Part shown: piece by piece, positions 30,195-38,331 of the stretch
Position numbering within the stretch: the stretch's first letter is position 1
How the letters are laid out: the number at the start of each line of letters is the position of its first letter
Origin: Cristatella mucedo
Taxonomy: Eukaryota; Bryozoa; Phylactolaemata; Cristatellidae
Reading direction: 5' to 3'
Length of the DNA: 49,213 nucleotides
NCBI GenBank assembly: GCA_009760855.2
Contig: WPIO01000423.1
Location: 1 to 49,213 of the forward strand
Notes under the pieces: model-generated
The model's database searches: none
Seen by the model: only the letters and a program-made list of their open reading frames with translations
Told to the model about the DNA's origin: nothing
Made by a program: the position numbers and the translations under genes

Positions 30195-32841
30195 TAAGGA
30201 AGATAGTAGTATTCCAAAAGGTTCTTTTCAAAAACACATTCCTTATTCAAGTGCATATACAATTATAGACTACAAAGGAGAAAAAAGAAGTTTTAAATTG
30301 CTTAAGGGACCAAATAATGTAAGAGAGTTAGTACAAAATTTATTAGAGGAAGTAGATTCAATCAAAAAAGAATTGAGAGAGATTCTTCCTAAGTATAAGA
30401 AATATGATTATAAGACTATGACTAGTGAAGAGAGTAAGGCATACAATTCAGCAACTGTTTGTTATATTTGCAATTTAGAATTAAAAGACGATAAAGTTTT
30501 AGATCACTGCCATCTTACTGGTAAATACAGAGGTGCAGCGCACAACGAATGTAATCTTAATGTTAGTATTAATCCAGAAAAGTTTAAGCTTCCAGTATTT
30601 ACACATAATCTAAAAGGTTATGACTCACACTTGTTAGTTCAAGAGTTTCACGGTCAAAAACTTAAAAAAAGTGTAATTGCAAGCAATATGGAAAAATATA
30701 TAAACATTGAAATTGGAGCTCTTAGTTTTAGGGATTCACTTCAGTTGATGAATAAAGGACTGTCAGATTTAGTTAATAATATTGTTAAGTCAAAGAAACC
30801 TCTAACATATACTAGGGGAGAGTTTTCTATGCTTAGTGATAAAGAATTTGAATTATTATCTGCAAAGGGAGTTCTCCCATATGAATATCTTGATTCTTTC
30901 TCTAAGTTAGAAGATAAAAGTTTACCTCCAATAAAAAGTTTTTATAGCACATTGAACGACAGTAACATTAGCGAAAAAGAATATGATAGAGCGCAAGAAG
31001 TGTGGAAATTAATGAAGAAAATTGACCCACTTACTGAAGATACATTAGAAAAATATAGCGATATTTATCTCACGATGGATGTTTTTCAACTAGCTGATGT
31101 TTTTCAACATTTTAGATATCTCTCAAAAAGAATTGATGGTCTGGATCCTGCCAACTTCTTTACTGCTCCTGGTTTAACTTGGTGTGCAGGTTTAAGATTT
31201 TCAAAAGTCAGATTAGATTTATTATCAAACTTTGAAGACTTCAATTTCTTTGAGAGTGCAATCAGAGGAGGTATAACGCAAGCATCTTGCAGGCATGTTA
31301 AGGCTAACAACAAAATGGCATCTAATTATGATAGAACAAAGAAGAATAGTTGGCTACTCTATGTTGATGCAAATTCGCTTTATGCGACTGCGATGACACA
31401 ATTCCTACCAACAAGTAATTTTAAGTTTTTAGATGAAAAGCAGATTAATTCATTTACAAACAAAAAAATACTAGGAATAAAAGAAGATTCAAAGACTGGA
31501 TATGCTTTTGAGGTTGATATGCATTGCCCAAAGGATTTACATAATGTTTACTCTGATTACCCTCTTTTACCTATTAAGAGAGAGGTTGCAAAAGATGAGT
31601 ATTCATCTTATCAAAATAAAACTTTAGCTAAAGATGATCATGAAAGTAAAGTTGAGAAATTGATTCTTGATCTGAAACCAAGAAAGAAGTACATAATTCA
31701 CTACAGAAATTTACAGTTCGCATTAGAAAGAGGGTATATATTAACAAAAATACATAGAGTAATGAGTTTTTCACAAAGCGATTGGTTGAGTGGATACATT
31801 AAAAATAACATTGAGAGAAGAAAAGATGCAAAAGATGAGTTTGAAAAAGATTATTATAAATTAAAAAATAATGCATTCTTTGGAAAGACAATGGAAAATG
31901 TAAGAGAAAGGGTAAAAATTGAGTTATTTGATTTAAAGTTCGACAAGGATGTTGAAACATCAAATAAAAGAGTTATGAGTGCAAGATTTAAAGATAGAAG
32001 ACTTTTCAACATGGATCTTGTTGGAATAGAAACTACAAAGCATGAAATCTGTCTTAACAAACCGATTTATTTAGGTTTTGCTATTCTTGAGATATCAAAA
32101 TTAGTAATGCAAGACTTTTATTATAATACAATGAAAGATAATTATTGCGATGCGCTGACACTTGCATATACTGATACTGATTCTTTAGTCATGAAGATAA
32201 ATACAGATGATATGTATAAGGATTTTGAGAATTATATGGATTATCTAGATCTCTCTGGCTATCCAAAAAATCAAGAAGTATGCAAATTAAAAGGATTTGA
32301 TAAAATGATGGAGAAAAATAAAGGAAGCTTAGGAAAATTTAAAGATGAGATAGCAGATAAATATACAATTGACGCAGATACAAAAGATTTCATTAAAGAT
32401 AAAAATGGAATTATGATAGAGAATTCTGTTGTACTAGATGAGGGTGTTTTCTTAAGGCCGAAATTATATTCTATGCAAATAGCAGTTTCAACAAACAATG
32501 GTATAGAAGTGAAGTCTTCAGCAAAGAAAGCTAAAGGTACAAAAAAGGATGTTGTAAAGAAATATTTATCACATTCAGATTATTTAGGATGTCTTGAGAC
32601 TGGTAAAGATGTTTATCGCAGTCAATCGAGATTTCAAACAAGAAATCATTATATTTATACTATAACACAAACAAAAAAAGCACTATCAGCTTTTGATTCA
32701 AAACGATACTGGCTAGACTGTGGTATTTGCAGTTACGCTTATGGTCACTATAGAATTACCGATGCATTAAATCTAAATCCAGGACGATGTAACACTTGCA
32801 ATATTGGTAATATTAATATAGATGCCAAAGCGAAAGAGTGA
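30178..32841 (+). CDS. polB: PolB main part: exonuclease and polymerase domains
   Basis: Replicative DNA polymerase, protein-primed class. The frame is open from 30,142 but homologous coding starts after the A6 slip near 30,185. Approximate residues counted from 30,142: C-x2-C..DHCHLTGKYRGAAHNECN (108-137), an endonuclease-VII-like treble clef found in Maverick polymerases; Exo II HNLKGYDSHLL (155-165); Exo III YLTMDVFQLADVF (about 308); Pol motif A YVDANSLYATAM (about 407); motif B KLKNNAFFGKTMEN (about 573); motif C YTDTDS (about 675), the metal-binding aspartates; RPKLYS (about 770), the KxY motif. All catalytic residues visible are intact. The stretch between motifs A and B is long, as expected for protein-primed enzymes. 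It ends TGA at 32,841, overlapping the next small ORF by 20 bp. Confidence 0.93.
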   Translation: MLEKTDKEDSSIPKGSFQKHIPYSSAYTIIDYKGEKRSFKLLKGPNNVRELVQNLLEEVDSIKKELREILPKYKKYDYKTMTSEESKAYNSATVCYICNLELKDDKVLDHCHLTGKYRGAAHNECNLNVSINPEKFKLPVFTHNLKGYDSHLLVQEFHGQKLKKSVIASNMEKYINIEIGALSFRDSLQLMNKGLSDLVNNIVKSKKPLTYTRGEFSMLSDKEFELLSAKGVLPYEYLDSFSKLEDKSLPPIKSFYSTLNDSNISEKEYDRAQEVWKLMKKIDPLTEDTLEKYSDIYLTMDVFQLADVFQHFRYLSKRIDGLDPANFFTAPGLTWCAGLRFSKVRLDLLSNFEDFNFFESAIRGGITQASCRHVKANNKMASNYDRTKKNSWLLYVDANSLYATAMTQFLPTSNFKFLDEKQINSFTNKKILGIKEDSKTGYAFEVDMHCPKDLHNVYSDYPLLPIKREVAKDEYSSYQNKTLAKDDHESKVEKLILDLKPRKKYIIHYRNLQFALERGYILTKIHRVMSFSQSDWLSGYIKNNIERRKDAKDEFEKDYYKLKNNAFFGKTMENVRERVKIELFDLKFDKDVETSNKRVMSARFKDRRLFNMDLVGIETTKHEICLNKPIYLGFAILEISKLVMQDFYYNTMKDNYCDALTLAYTDTDSLVMKINTDDMYKDFENYMDYLDLSGYPKNQEVCKLKGFDKMMEKNKGSLGKFKDEIADKYTIDADTKDFIKDKNGIMIENSVVLDEGVFLRPKLYSMQIAVSTNNGIEVKSSAKKAKGTKKDVVKKYLSHSDYLGCLETGKDVYRSQSRFQTRNHYIYTITQTKKALSAFDSKRYWLDCGICSYAYGHYRITDALNLNPGRCNTCNIGNINIDAKAKE

Positions 32842-32992
32842 AGAAATAATTGCGCCTGAAGCAAAAGTAAAAGTCGAACATGATATTCGAGAAACAACAA
32901 AAGAGTTATATGAATTACAAATAGAAATGGAGTATGACAGAGCAGAAGAAGAGTTAATTTTTGAGATTGCAGGAATAAATTCATTATTATAG
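32822..32992 (+). CDS. Small basic-start protein, 56 aa
   Basis: An ORF starting MPKRKSEEIIAPEAKVKVEH, overlapping the polB end by 20 bp and ending TAG at 32,992. PKRK is a nuclear-localisation-like cluster; the rest is acidic, helical and probably coiled (KELYELQIEMEYDRAEEEL). There is no TATAG motif before it, so it may be expressed from the polB transcript. The stop codon lies inside the start motif of the next gene. No family recognised. Its tight packing supports that it is real. Confidence 0.55.
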   Translation: MPKRKSEEIIAPEAKVKVEHDIRETTKELYELQIEMEYDRAEEELIFEIAGINSLL

Positions 32993-32994
32993 AA
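32984..32994 (+). promoter_or_regulatory. Start-abutting TATAG motif
   Basis: TTATTATAGAA directly before ATG 32,995; the TAG is also the upstream gene's stop. Confidence 0.6.
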
Positions 32995-33144
32995 ATGGAA
33001 AATGTTGAATATGAATACTCAGATAATGAAGATGACTCAGATTACAATCCAGAAGAATCAGAATATGAATTTGAAGATGAAGATGAATATGAATCTGAAT
33101 ATGAAGATTGTTATAACTACGTAAATGAAGAAGATGAACTATAA
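32995..33144 (+). CDS. Very acidic 49-aa protein
   Basis: The ORF (MENVEYEYSDNEDDSDYNPE...) consists mostly of E, D and Y, with no hydrophobic core, so it is intrinsically disordered. It is preceded directly by the TATTATAGAA motif and ends TAA at 33,144, 20 bp before the next ATG. Acidic small proteins in DNA viruses often contact basic DNA-binding proteins or act as transcriptional tails, but no function can be read here. The low-complexity sequence could also arise by GAATAT repeat expansion. Confidence 0.55.
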   Translation: MENVEYEYSDNEDDSDYNPEESEYEFEDEDEYESEYEDCYNYVNEEDEL

Positions 33145-33154
33145 AAATTTATAT

Positions 33155-33163
33155 TTATATAGA
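33155..33163 (+). promoter_or_regulatory. Start-abutting TATATAGA motif
   Basis: TTATATAGA immediately before ATG 33,164; this decides the start over the in-frame ATG at 33,125. Confidence 0.65.
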
Positions 33164-33418
33164 ATGGATGTTTCTAGAATTCTGAGCTGCGAACAATCAA
33201 GAGATATGGCTCTTAAAATTTGTCTACAAAAGTTAAAGAGAGTAGATCAAAGAATTGTCAAGCATTCACTTGATAAACTTATTCCAGATTTGGATAGTTC
33301 ATACACTTACGTTCTTGTTGAGATTTGTGATGTCTGTGATAAACTAATGGAATGTAGAAATAAAATAAATATAATGCTTATAGAAGCAGAAAAGAAATCA
33401 AAAACTCCAAAAAACTAA
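33164..33418 (+). CDS. Small helical protein, 84 aa
   Basis: Starts MDVSRILSCEQSRDMALKIC at the ATG right after TTATATAGA. It is predicted mostly helical from composition and has two C..C pairs (EICDVCDKLMEC) that might bind metal. The C-terminus is lysine-rich (EAEKKSKTPKN). No family recognised. It sits in the run of small plus-strand genes after polB. Confidence 0.6.
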   Translation: MDVSRILSCEQSRDMALKICLQKLKRVDQRIVKHSLDKLIPDLDSSYTYVLVEICDVCDKLMECRNKINIMLIEAEKKSKTPKN

Positions 33419-33461
33419 ACAGGGTGTGCAGATTAATTAATTTTGTATATTTTTTTATAAT

Positions 33462-33471
33462 AGTATAGGAA
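33462..33471 (+). promoter_or_regulatory. Start-abutting AGTATAGGA motif
   Basis: AGTATAGGAA directly before ATG 33,472; the same form occurs at 40,408-40,417. Confidence 0.65.
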
Positions 33472-33955
33472 ATGTCGACAGAAGTAACTGATCCCACTCT
33501 TGCAACATCTGCAACACTGCTTAAATCATACGTTGATTACCTTGTAAAGTCTAGAATGACTGCTTATGATCAACAAACACTTGACTCAGATATCTCAATT
33601 ATGACAGATGCTTCTTTGAAAAAGTTTTATATTGATGAAGGTGACATTGTGGCCCAAAAAGGTACTCGACTCTAGAATGACAACTATAACATCCGACCTT
33701 GAAGCAACAGTTAGAAGTAAAGTTGATACTCTTCTTGATACACCTGGAGAAATCTCTGAATATACAACATGGATTGCAGGACAACTGCCAACACTTTCAA
33801 CGATTATTTCAGGCGTTGCAGGAATCAAACCTGATATATCTGGCATTGTTAAAGATGAATTCTATGCAATTCTACCTGATATCTCTGATGGAACTAGTGC
33901 CAGACAAAAGGCAACAATTGCTGCTATGGCAGCACAACCAACAACTACGTTATAA
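33472..33955 (+). CDS. Unknown structural-type protein, one frameshift
   Basis: Two overlapping frames appear to be one gene of about 160 codons. The first (MSTEVTDPTLATSATLLKSY..) stops at 33,675. The second is open through SDLEATVRSKVDTLLDTPGE, IISGVAGIKPDISGIVKDEF and AAMAAQPTTTL to TAA at 33,955. The change of frame falls near an A5 run (33,656-33,660). The protein is Thr/Ser/Ala-rich with helical stretches and an AAQP tail, reminiscent of virion-associated small proteins, but I do not recognise a family. Confidence 0.6.
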
Positions 33956-33968
33956 ATAATTTATTTAT

Positions 33969-33978
33969 TTATATAGAG
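33969..33978 (+). promoter_or_regulatory. Start-abutting TATATAGAG motif
   Basis: TTATATAGAG directly before ATG 33,979. Confidence 0.65.
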
Positions 33979-34347
33979 ATGAATGTAGAAACTAGAAGTA
34001 AAGATTGTTTAACAGTAGCACAAGGGCAGCAAAATATAAAGATCTGTTCTTATCCAATGGGGAGAATTGAAGATATTAGAAGCACACTTTTAGAAGTATT
34101 AGAATTGGTTTTAGAATATAAAGCTTTAAGAGTAAATCATTCAGATAAAGAGATGATAAATATATTTACAAAAGTTAGAGATGGAACAATCTTTTCAGAG
34201 TTTCTTAAAGATTTGAAAATAGAAAAAATAAATAGGCTTAAATCAGAAGTATACTCTAAAAAAGTAGAATTAACAAAACAATTAACAGGAAAAGCATGTA
34301 GTATACCAACAGAGTTTATTAAAGAAAGTTTAGCTTGGAGGGCTTGA
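33979..34347 (+). CDS. Unknown 122-aa protein
   Basis: Starts MNVETRSKDCLTVAQGQQNI after the TATATAGAG motif and ends TGA at 34,347, 6 bp from the convergent fibre gene. The sequence is helical and basic (KIEKINRLKSEVYSKKVELT). No membrane segment, signal peptide or known motif. Intact frame. Confidence 0.7.
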   Translation: MNVETRSKDCLTVAQGQQNIKICSYPMGRIEDIRSTLLEVLELVLEYKALRVNHSDKEMINIFTKVRDGTIFSEFLKDLKIEKINRLKSEVYSKKVELTKQLTGKACSIPTEFIKESLAWRA

Positions 34348-34352
34348 AGTAA

Positions 34353-35351
34353 TTAAGTTTCTTGTATAATAATTTTAGCTAAAGTAATTTCAATAACATC
34401 TAAAGTTCTTGGGGTAATAAGATTATTATATTTTAGAACAGGAAAATGGACAGTTATTAAAATATTATTAGTTTCATAAACATCAAACTGTGTTATATAA
34501 TCACTTGTTAATAACATGTAATCATTTTCAATTCCATAATATGTCATATTAAGAAAATTAGAAACAAAGAAATTTGGCGAATAGATTTTGTGACAGTAGT
34601 CTTTAATTATAATATTATCTAAATTACTAATAGTTAAATTAAGTGTCATTTTAACATCAAAATATGTTACTCTAGTTAGGTTCACATCCTTTAATATAAT
34701 TGATTTTTCAGTTATTTCTTTTTTTGAAATAAATAAGAAAGCAGTGTTATTTCTAAAAACATCAGAAACCATTAGATCGCCTGTTTTGTTTTCATAAAGT
34801 TCTTTTATACTAATTTTTAATTTTGTAAAATGTATTGGCGTTTTTATTATATCAACATCAATTAATCTAGCTAAGTAAGTATCTCTTCTGAAAGATAGTC
34901 TACTACTATAGCCTCCCACATTTTTTATCTTAGTAAATTTAAGATAGTAAGGAATATAAGGAGGAAAATTGAGATCTATAGGGCGGTTATTATTATTTAA
35001 TAAATATGTATTAGGAACATCAAGTATTTTCATACCACCATCTACTGCATTGTTAACAAATATTTTATTTACAGTTAAATCGCCATTTATTGCAGAACTT
35101 GCCTTAGTATCGACGTACTCTTTTGTTGCAATATCATTTCCTTTTACTGGAGCTACTAGATTTACAATTTTTTTTGCTCTTGCTGAAATGTTACCTTTAA
35201 TATTCTCACCAGAATCTTTTTTTATATAATTGTCATCAGCAAATGATTTTCCAACAGCTTCTAATGTATCTATATTACTTCCATGATTTAATATTCTATT
35301 TCCAGTCATATCCAACGTTCCAATCATCTGTAAATCTTTTCTACTAAGCAT
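34353..35351 (-). CDS. Fibre protein C (phage-like fibre repeats)
   Basis: I chose the start MLSRKDLQMIGTLDMTGNRI (ATG 35,351), giving 332 aa. A longer in-frame start exists, but this one overlaps the upstream stop as TAATG, suggesting coupled translation. The N-terminal third has fibre repeats: LDMTGNRILNHGSNIDTLEA and KIVNLVAPVKGNDIATKEYV plus DTK, the 'DM..N.I.NL..P....DA..K.YVD' pattern of trimeric phage tail fibres. The C-terminal two thirds are unique, beta-rich, and probably form the receptor-binding head. Last gene of a three-gene minus-strand cassette. Role in host attachment is inferred from the repeats. Confidence 0.75.
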   Translation of the reverse strand: MLSRKDLQMIGTLDMTGNRILNHGSNIDTLEAVGKSFADDNYIKKDSGENIKGNISARAKKIVNLVAPVKGNDIATKEYVDTKASSAINGDLTVNKIFVNNAVDGGMKILDVPNTYLLNNNNRPIDLNFPPYIPYYLKFTKIKNVGGYSSRLSFRRDTYLARLIDVDIIKTPIHFTKLKISIKELYENKTGDLMVSDVFRNNTAFLFISKKEITEKSIILKDVNLTRVTYFDVKMTLNLTISNLDNIIIKDYCHKIYSPNFFVSNFLNMTYYGIENDYMLLTSDYITQFDVYETNNILITVHFPVLKYNNLITPRTLDVIEITLAKIIIQET

Positions 35352-36223
35352 TATGCAATAGCTATATAAACAGTAACATTTATTTCCATATCTATCAATC
35401 TTGATCCGCATACAAATGTGGAATTAGAAACTATTTTTTTATTATCATCTAACATATAACCACCGTACAACTGATCAACCTGTGTTTTTAGCGTTGATGG
35501 TAGAGGCATAAGTACTTTTGTTATTCCAGAAATTTCATAATTAACACCAAGAACAAATAAACCTCTTTGAATTGTATTATTGTTAATGTTAGCATTCCAT
35601 CTACCATTGAATGTTGTGTCATATACTTGTGTAGTTAGTGAACCATCCATAATTCCTTTAAATTTTACAGTAGTAACATTTCCAGTTACTTTTTGTAGAT
35701 ATCCAAGATTTACTCCATCAAACGGATATACAGGATCATCTTGAATAATAATTGGATTGTTATACATATCTAAAGGTGCATACATTTTTTGGTTATCAAA
35801 TTTTACAAAATTAGCATCCATATATGCAATAGTTGCAAGACTATATAAATCAGTAGAAACTGAATTAGTAATTCTTAAAATTCCATTTATAGTTAAATTA
35901 CCATCAATAATTCCACCTGTCTTTGATATTTTCGTATCAGCATAATCTTTTGTAGCAGCATCACTTGGAAGAATAGGACTTGCAAGATCTACTACTCTAT
36001 GATTATTCATGTCAATATCGCCATCAGCAGTTGTTCCTCTAGATACTTTTGTAACAAAGTTTTCATCTATATACTTTCTGTTTACAGCATCTGTAGAATC
36101 AACAGGATCTCCAAGATTTTTTATTAGATTTTGATTCATATTTAAAGATCCATTCATAATATCTCCAGTCTTACGAATGTAATTTTTTTGATTACCGCCT
36201 TTTCTACGATATCCTAAAGACAT
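35351..36223 (-). CDS. Fibre protein B (phage-like fibre repeats)
   Basis: The start MSLGYRRKGGNQKNYIRKTG at 36,223 lies directly after GTATAGA; 290 aa. Repeats: LNMNQNLIKNLGDPVDSTDA..NRKYIDENF, DIDMNNHRVVDLASPILPSD..ATKDYADTK and LDMYNNPIIIQDDPVYPFDG. Basic N-terminus (RRKGGNQK) may anchor the fibre to the capsid. The C-terminal about 100 residues (from VTTVKFKGIMDG) are a distinct beta-rich domain not shared with gene C. The stop overlaps the start of gene C (TAATG). Confidence 0.8.
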   Translation of the reverse strand: MSLGYRRKGGNQKNYIRKTGDIMNGSLNMNQNLIKNLGDPVDSTDAVNRKYIDENFVTKVSRGTTADGDIDMNNHRVVDLASPILPSDAATKDYADTKISKTGGIIDGNLTINGILRITNSVSTDLYSLATIAYMDANFVKFDNQKMYAPLDMYNNPIIIQDDPVYPFDGVNLGYLQKVTGNVTTVKFKGIMDGSLTTQVYDTTFNGRWNANINNNTIQRGLFVLGVNYEISGITKVLMPLPSTLKTQVDQLYGGYMLDDNKKIVSNSTFVCGSRLIDMEINVTVYIAIA

Positions 36224-36233
36224 TCTATACAAT
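36224..36233 (-). promoter_or_regulatory. Start-abutting GTATAGA motif
   Basis: On the minus strand ATTGTATAGA directly precedes ATG 36,223; its TAG is the stop of fibre gene A. Confidence 0.65.
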
Positions 36234-37082
36234 AGTAATAATAAACTCAATATATGTAATATTATTAGCAACTTTTAAATTATCTATCATGTATGTGCAA
36301 GTACCATCAATGTTCATAACTAAAATAAGTGTTCCAGAAACTCCATAAGTGTTATCACTAGTTAACTCTAAAAATACTCCAGTTGTATTAGAATTCCAGA
36401 GAATACTAGATACTGTTTGAAAGTTTGATACTGAACCAACAACAAAAGTTTTTAAAGATGTATAATAGCCAATAATTCTTCCTTGCATATCAACAATAGG
36501 ATTATCTGCAGGTGTTTTCATTGATGTAGAAGTTTCTGTTCCAGTTCCATTTACATTAATATTAAATATGTTTAGCGGAACAATAATTGAATTATTTGTA
36601 AAAGCAGTAAGTCTTAAATACAAAGTAGAACATTTATAGGAATCAATAGATTGTTTTGTTACAACATCTGAATTTTTCAAAGAAGTAATTCTGTTTAATC
36701 CTAGATTAAGAGCACTATTTGAGTTGCCATTGAAAACTTGGGTCATACTTTTTAGTAATCCATAGTTTATTACTTTATAAGGTCTAGAATCTTGATAACC
36801 AGTTCCGTCAGCAGAATTTCCTGATATTCCTTTAATATTTTTACAGTTCAACTGTGATAGCATTTTTGCATTATTCTTTTGGAGTAAATTTGATAAACTA
36901 GAAACAGTTGCTATCTCTCCTGAAACATTAGTTACAACAGTGTTTAAAAAGTTTGAATTTAGAGCGTAATCTAATCTTATTGCATCTCCATCATTTATTG
37001 GAAACGCAAGATTTTTAATACTATTTCCATTTGCATCAAGATCACTAAAAATATTGCCATTAATCTTACTAATATTATCCAT
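36225..37082 (-). CDS. Fibre protein A (phage-like fibre repeats)
   Basis: The start MDNISKINGNIFSDLDANGN at 37,082 sits directly after the shared divergent motif; 285 aa. A longer open frame to 37,391 only reads antisense through the neighbouring gene. Repeats are looser: SDLDANGNSIKNLAFPINDG..DAIRLDYALNSNF, KMLSQLNCKNIKGISGNSAD and LNLGLNRITSLKNSDVVTKQ. The C-terminal domain (from LYLRLTAFTNNS) is beta-rich and unlike those of B and C. First gene of the cassette. Confidence 0.75.
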   Translation of the reverse strand: MDNISKINGNIFSDLDANGNSIKNLAFPINDGDAIRLDYALNSNFLNTVVTNVSGEIATVSSLSNLLQKNNAKMLSQLNCKNIKGISGNSADGTGYQDSRPYKVINYGLLKSMTQVFNGNSNSALNLGLNRITSLKNSDVVTKQSIDSYKCSTLYLRLTAFTNNSIIVPLNIFNINVNGTGTETSTSMKTPADNPIVDMQGRIIGYYTSLKTFVVGSVSNFQTVSSILWNSNTTGVFLELTSDNTYGVSGTLILVMNIDGTCTYMIDNLKVANNITYIEFIITIV

Positions 37083-37092
37083 TCTTATATAT
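37083..37092. promoter_or_regulatory. Shared divergent start motif, 10 bp
   Basis: TCTTATATAT separates minus ATG 37,082 from plus ATG 37,093, so one TATA block must serve both fibre A and the membrane protein. Confidence 0.65.
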
Positions 37093-37860
37093 ATGGAAAA
37101 ATTAAAATCTAGCTTAGATACAACTAAAGAAGTATTATCAGGAACAACAACTGCAACTGAACTAGGCTCAAAAGCAATTATAAAAGTTGCTCCTAAGATT
37201 GCATTGAAACTAAGCCTGCAAGCATCAGATAAGATTGCAAGAATTGTTCCAAAAGTTTTGCAGTCATTCAAAGTTATCGGTACTGCTACAAAAGCACTTG
37301 GAGGATTTCTATCAGGAATAACAGGGATTGTAGATCTTGGTTTGTTTATAAAAGAAATCGTAGATGATATTGCTTCAGGAAAGTATGGCAATGTCTTTTG
37401 GAAAAAAAAATTGCAGATAAAAAAAGAAGGACTATTAAAAATGGTTGCTTCTTTAGAGGTTGGCTATTACATAAACGAGATTTTGCTAGAAGCAGAAAAA
37501 GCTAACTCTGGTTGGTACTTAGATCCTAGTGGATTTCTTTCAGATACACTCGGAGAAGAAGTTAATTGGGATGCTTCACAATTAGATACAAAAGCTTGGA
37601 GTAAGAACTTTCTTGAAACAAGATCAGGAGGATTTTTGCCTGCAATTCCAGCAATCGTAGCAAGCATAGCTTCTATCATTGGAGCTGTTGGTTTAGGAGT
37701 TTCAATTGCAGTAACAGTAGCAGGATTGATTAAGAAGATTATTGATACAACAATGTATACAGCTAAGGCACCACCGATGAACACCCATGAGGAAAGAATG
37801 AGTGCTTTGAGTTTACAAAGTGAAAGACTAAAGAATGCAATTGTAGATATAAAAATATGA
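37093..37860 (+). CDS. Hydrophobic protein, possible membrane-active virion protein
   Basis: The start MEKLKSSLDTTKEVLSGTTT at 37,093 lies right after the divergent motif; 255 aa. An N-terminal Ala/Lys-rich amphipathic half is followed by ETRSGGFLPAIPAIVASIAS and a long hydrophobic stretch (IIGAVGLGVSIAVTVAGLI) ending in lysines. Glycine pairs before FLP resemble sites cut by adenovirus-type proteases and the membrane-active pVI/pX-like proteins of related viruses; that comparison is inference. The stop overlaps the next start (ATGA), so the pair is likely co-translated. Confidence 0.65.
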   Translation: MEKLKSSLDTTKEVLSGTTTATELGSKAIIKVAPKIALKLSLQASDKIARIVPKVLQSFKVIGTATKALGGFLSGITGIVDLGLFIKEIVDDIASGKYGNVFWKKKLQIKKEGLLKMVASLEVGYYINEILLEAEKANSGWYLDPSGFLSDTLGEEVNWDASQLDTKAWSKNFLETRSGGFLPAIPAIVASIASIIGAVGLGVSIAVTVAGLIKKIIDTTMYTAKAPPMNTHEERMSALSLQSERLKNAIVDIKI

Positions 37861-38174
37861 TAGAATTACTTGATAGAAACATCGATATAGATTTGAGTGG
37901 CAAAGTGCAAAAGTCAGAGGTGAAAAATAGATTGGATTATTTAAAACAAGGTAAACAACTTGTAGAAGTATCAGGAGTAAGTTATAGCGATAAGTTAAAG
38001 GAAGACATAAAAAAAATAGAAAGTAGTACAATTGGAGGAAAAAAGACTTGCGATTATAAAGCGGAGAGCGCAATGTTGCTAGCTAATCTATTTGCTCAAG
38101 GTAAATCACAAGAAGAAATATATAATGAAATGATAAAACTAAGAGACGATTTGAAAAAGAGATGTCGAAATTAA
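37857..38174 (+). CDS. Unknown 105-aa helical protein
   Basis: Begins MIELLDRNIDIDLSGKVQKS with the start overlapping the previous stop by 4 bp. Charged, helical, with a basic C-terminus (KLRDDLKKRCRN). TIGGKKTCDY in the middle could be an adenain-type cleavage site. No family recognised. Confidence 0.65.
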   Translation: MIELLDRNIDIDLSGKVQKSEVKNRLDYLKQGKQLVEVSGVSYSDKLKEDIKKIESSTIGGKKTCDYKAESAMLLANLFAQGKSQEEIYNEMIKLRDDLKKRCRN

Positions 38175-38321
38175 AAGTCTGTATAGCGAACTATTTGATT
38201 ATTTTCTGCAGACTTAAGTGATATTGCCGATCTCCATTTATTTGATTCTTTACTCTAAGATACACCTACGAATCCATTTTCAATATATATTAGTTTGATT
38301 TGTCTTTAAATAAAATTTAAT

Positions 38322-38331
38322 TAGTATAGAA
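38322..38331 (+). promoter_or_regulatory. Start-abutting AGTATAGAA motif
   Basis: TAGTATAGAA directly before ATG 38,332. Confidence 0.65.

Noticed and set aside
31104-32984. Minus-strand ORFs inside polB
   Set aside because: Shadow frames of an AT-rich coding sequence, without start motifs or domains.
37083-37391. N-terminal extension of fibre A to 37,391
   Set aside because: It reads antisense through the hydrophobic-protein gene; the divergent start motif places the start at 37,082.
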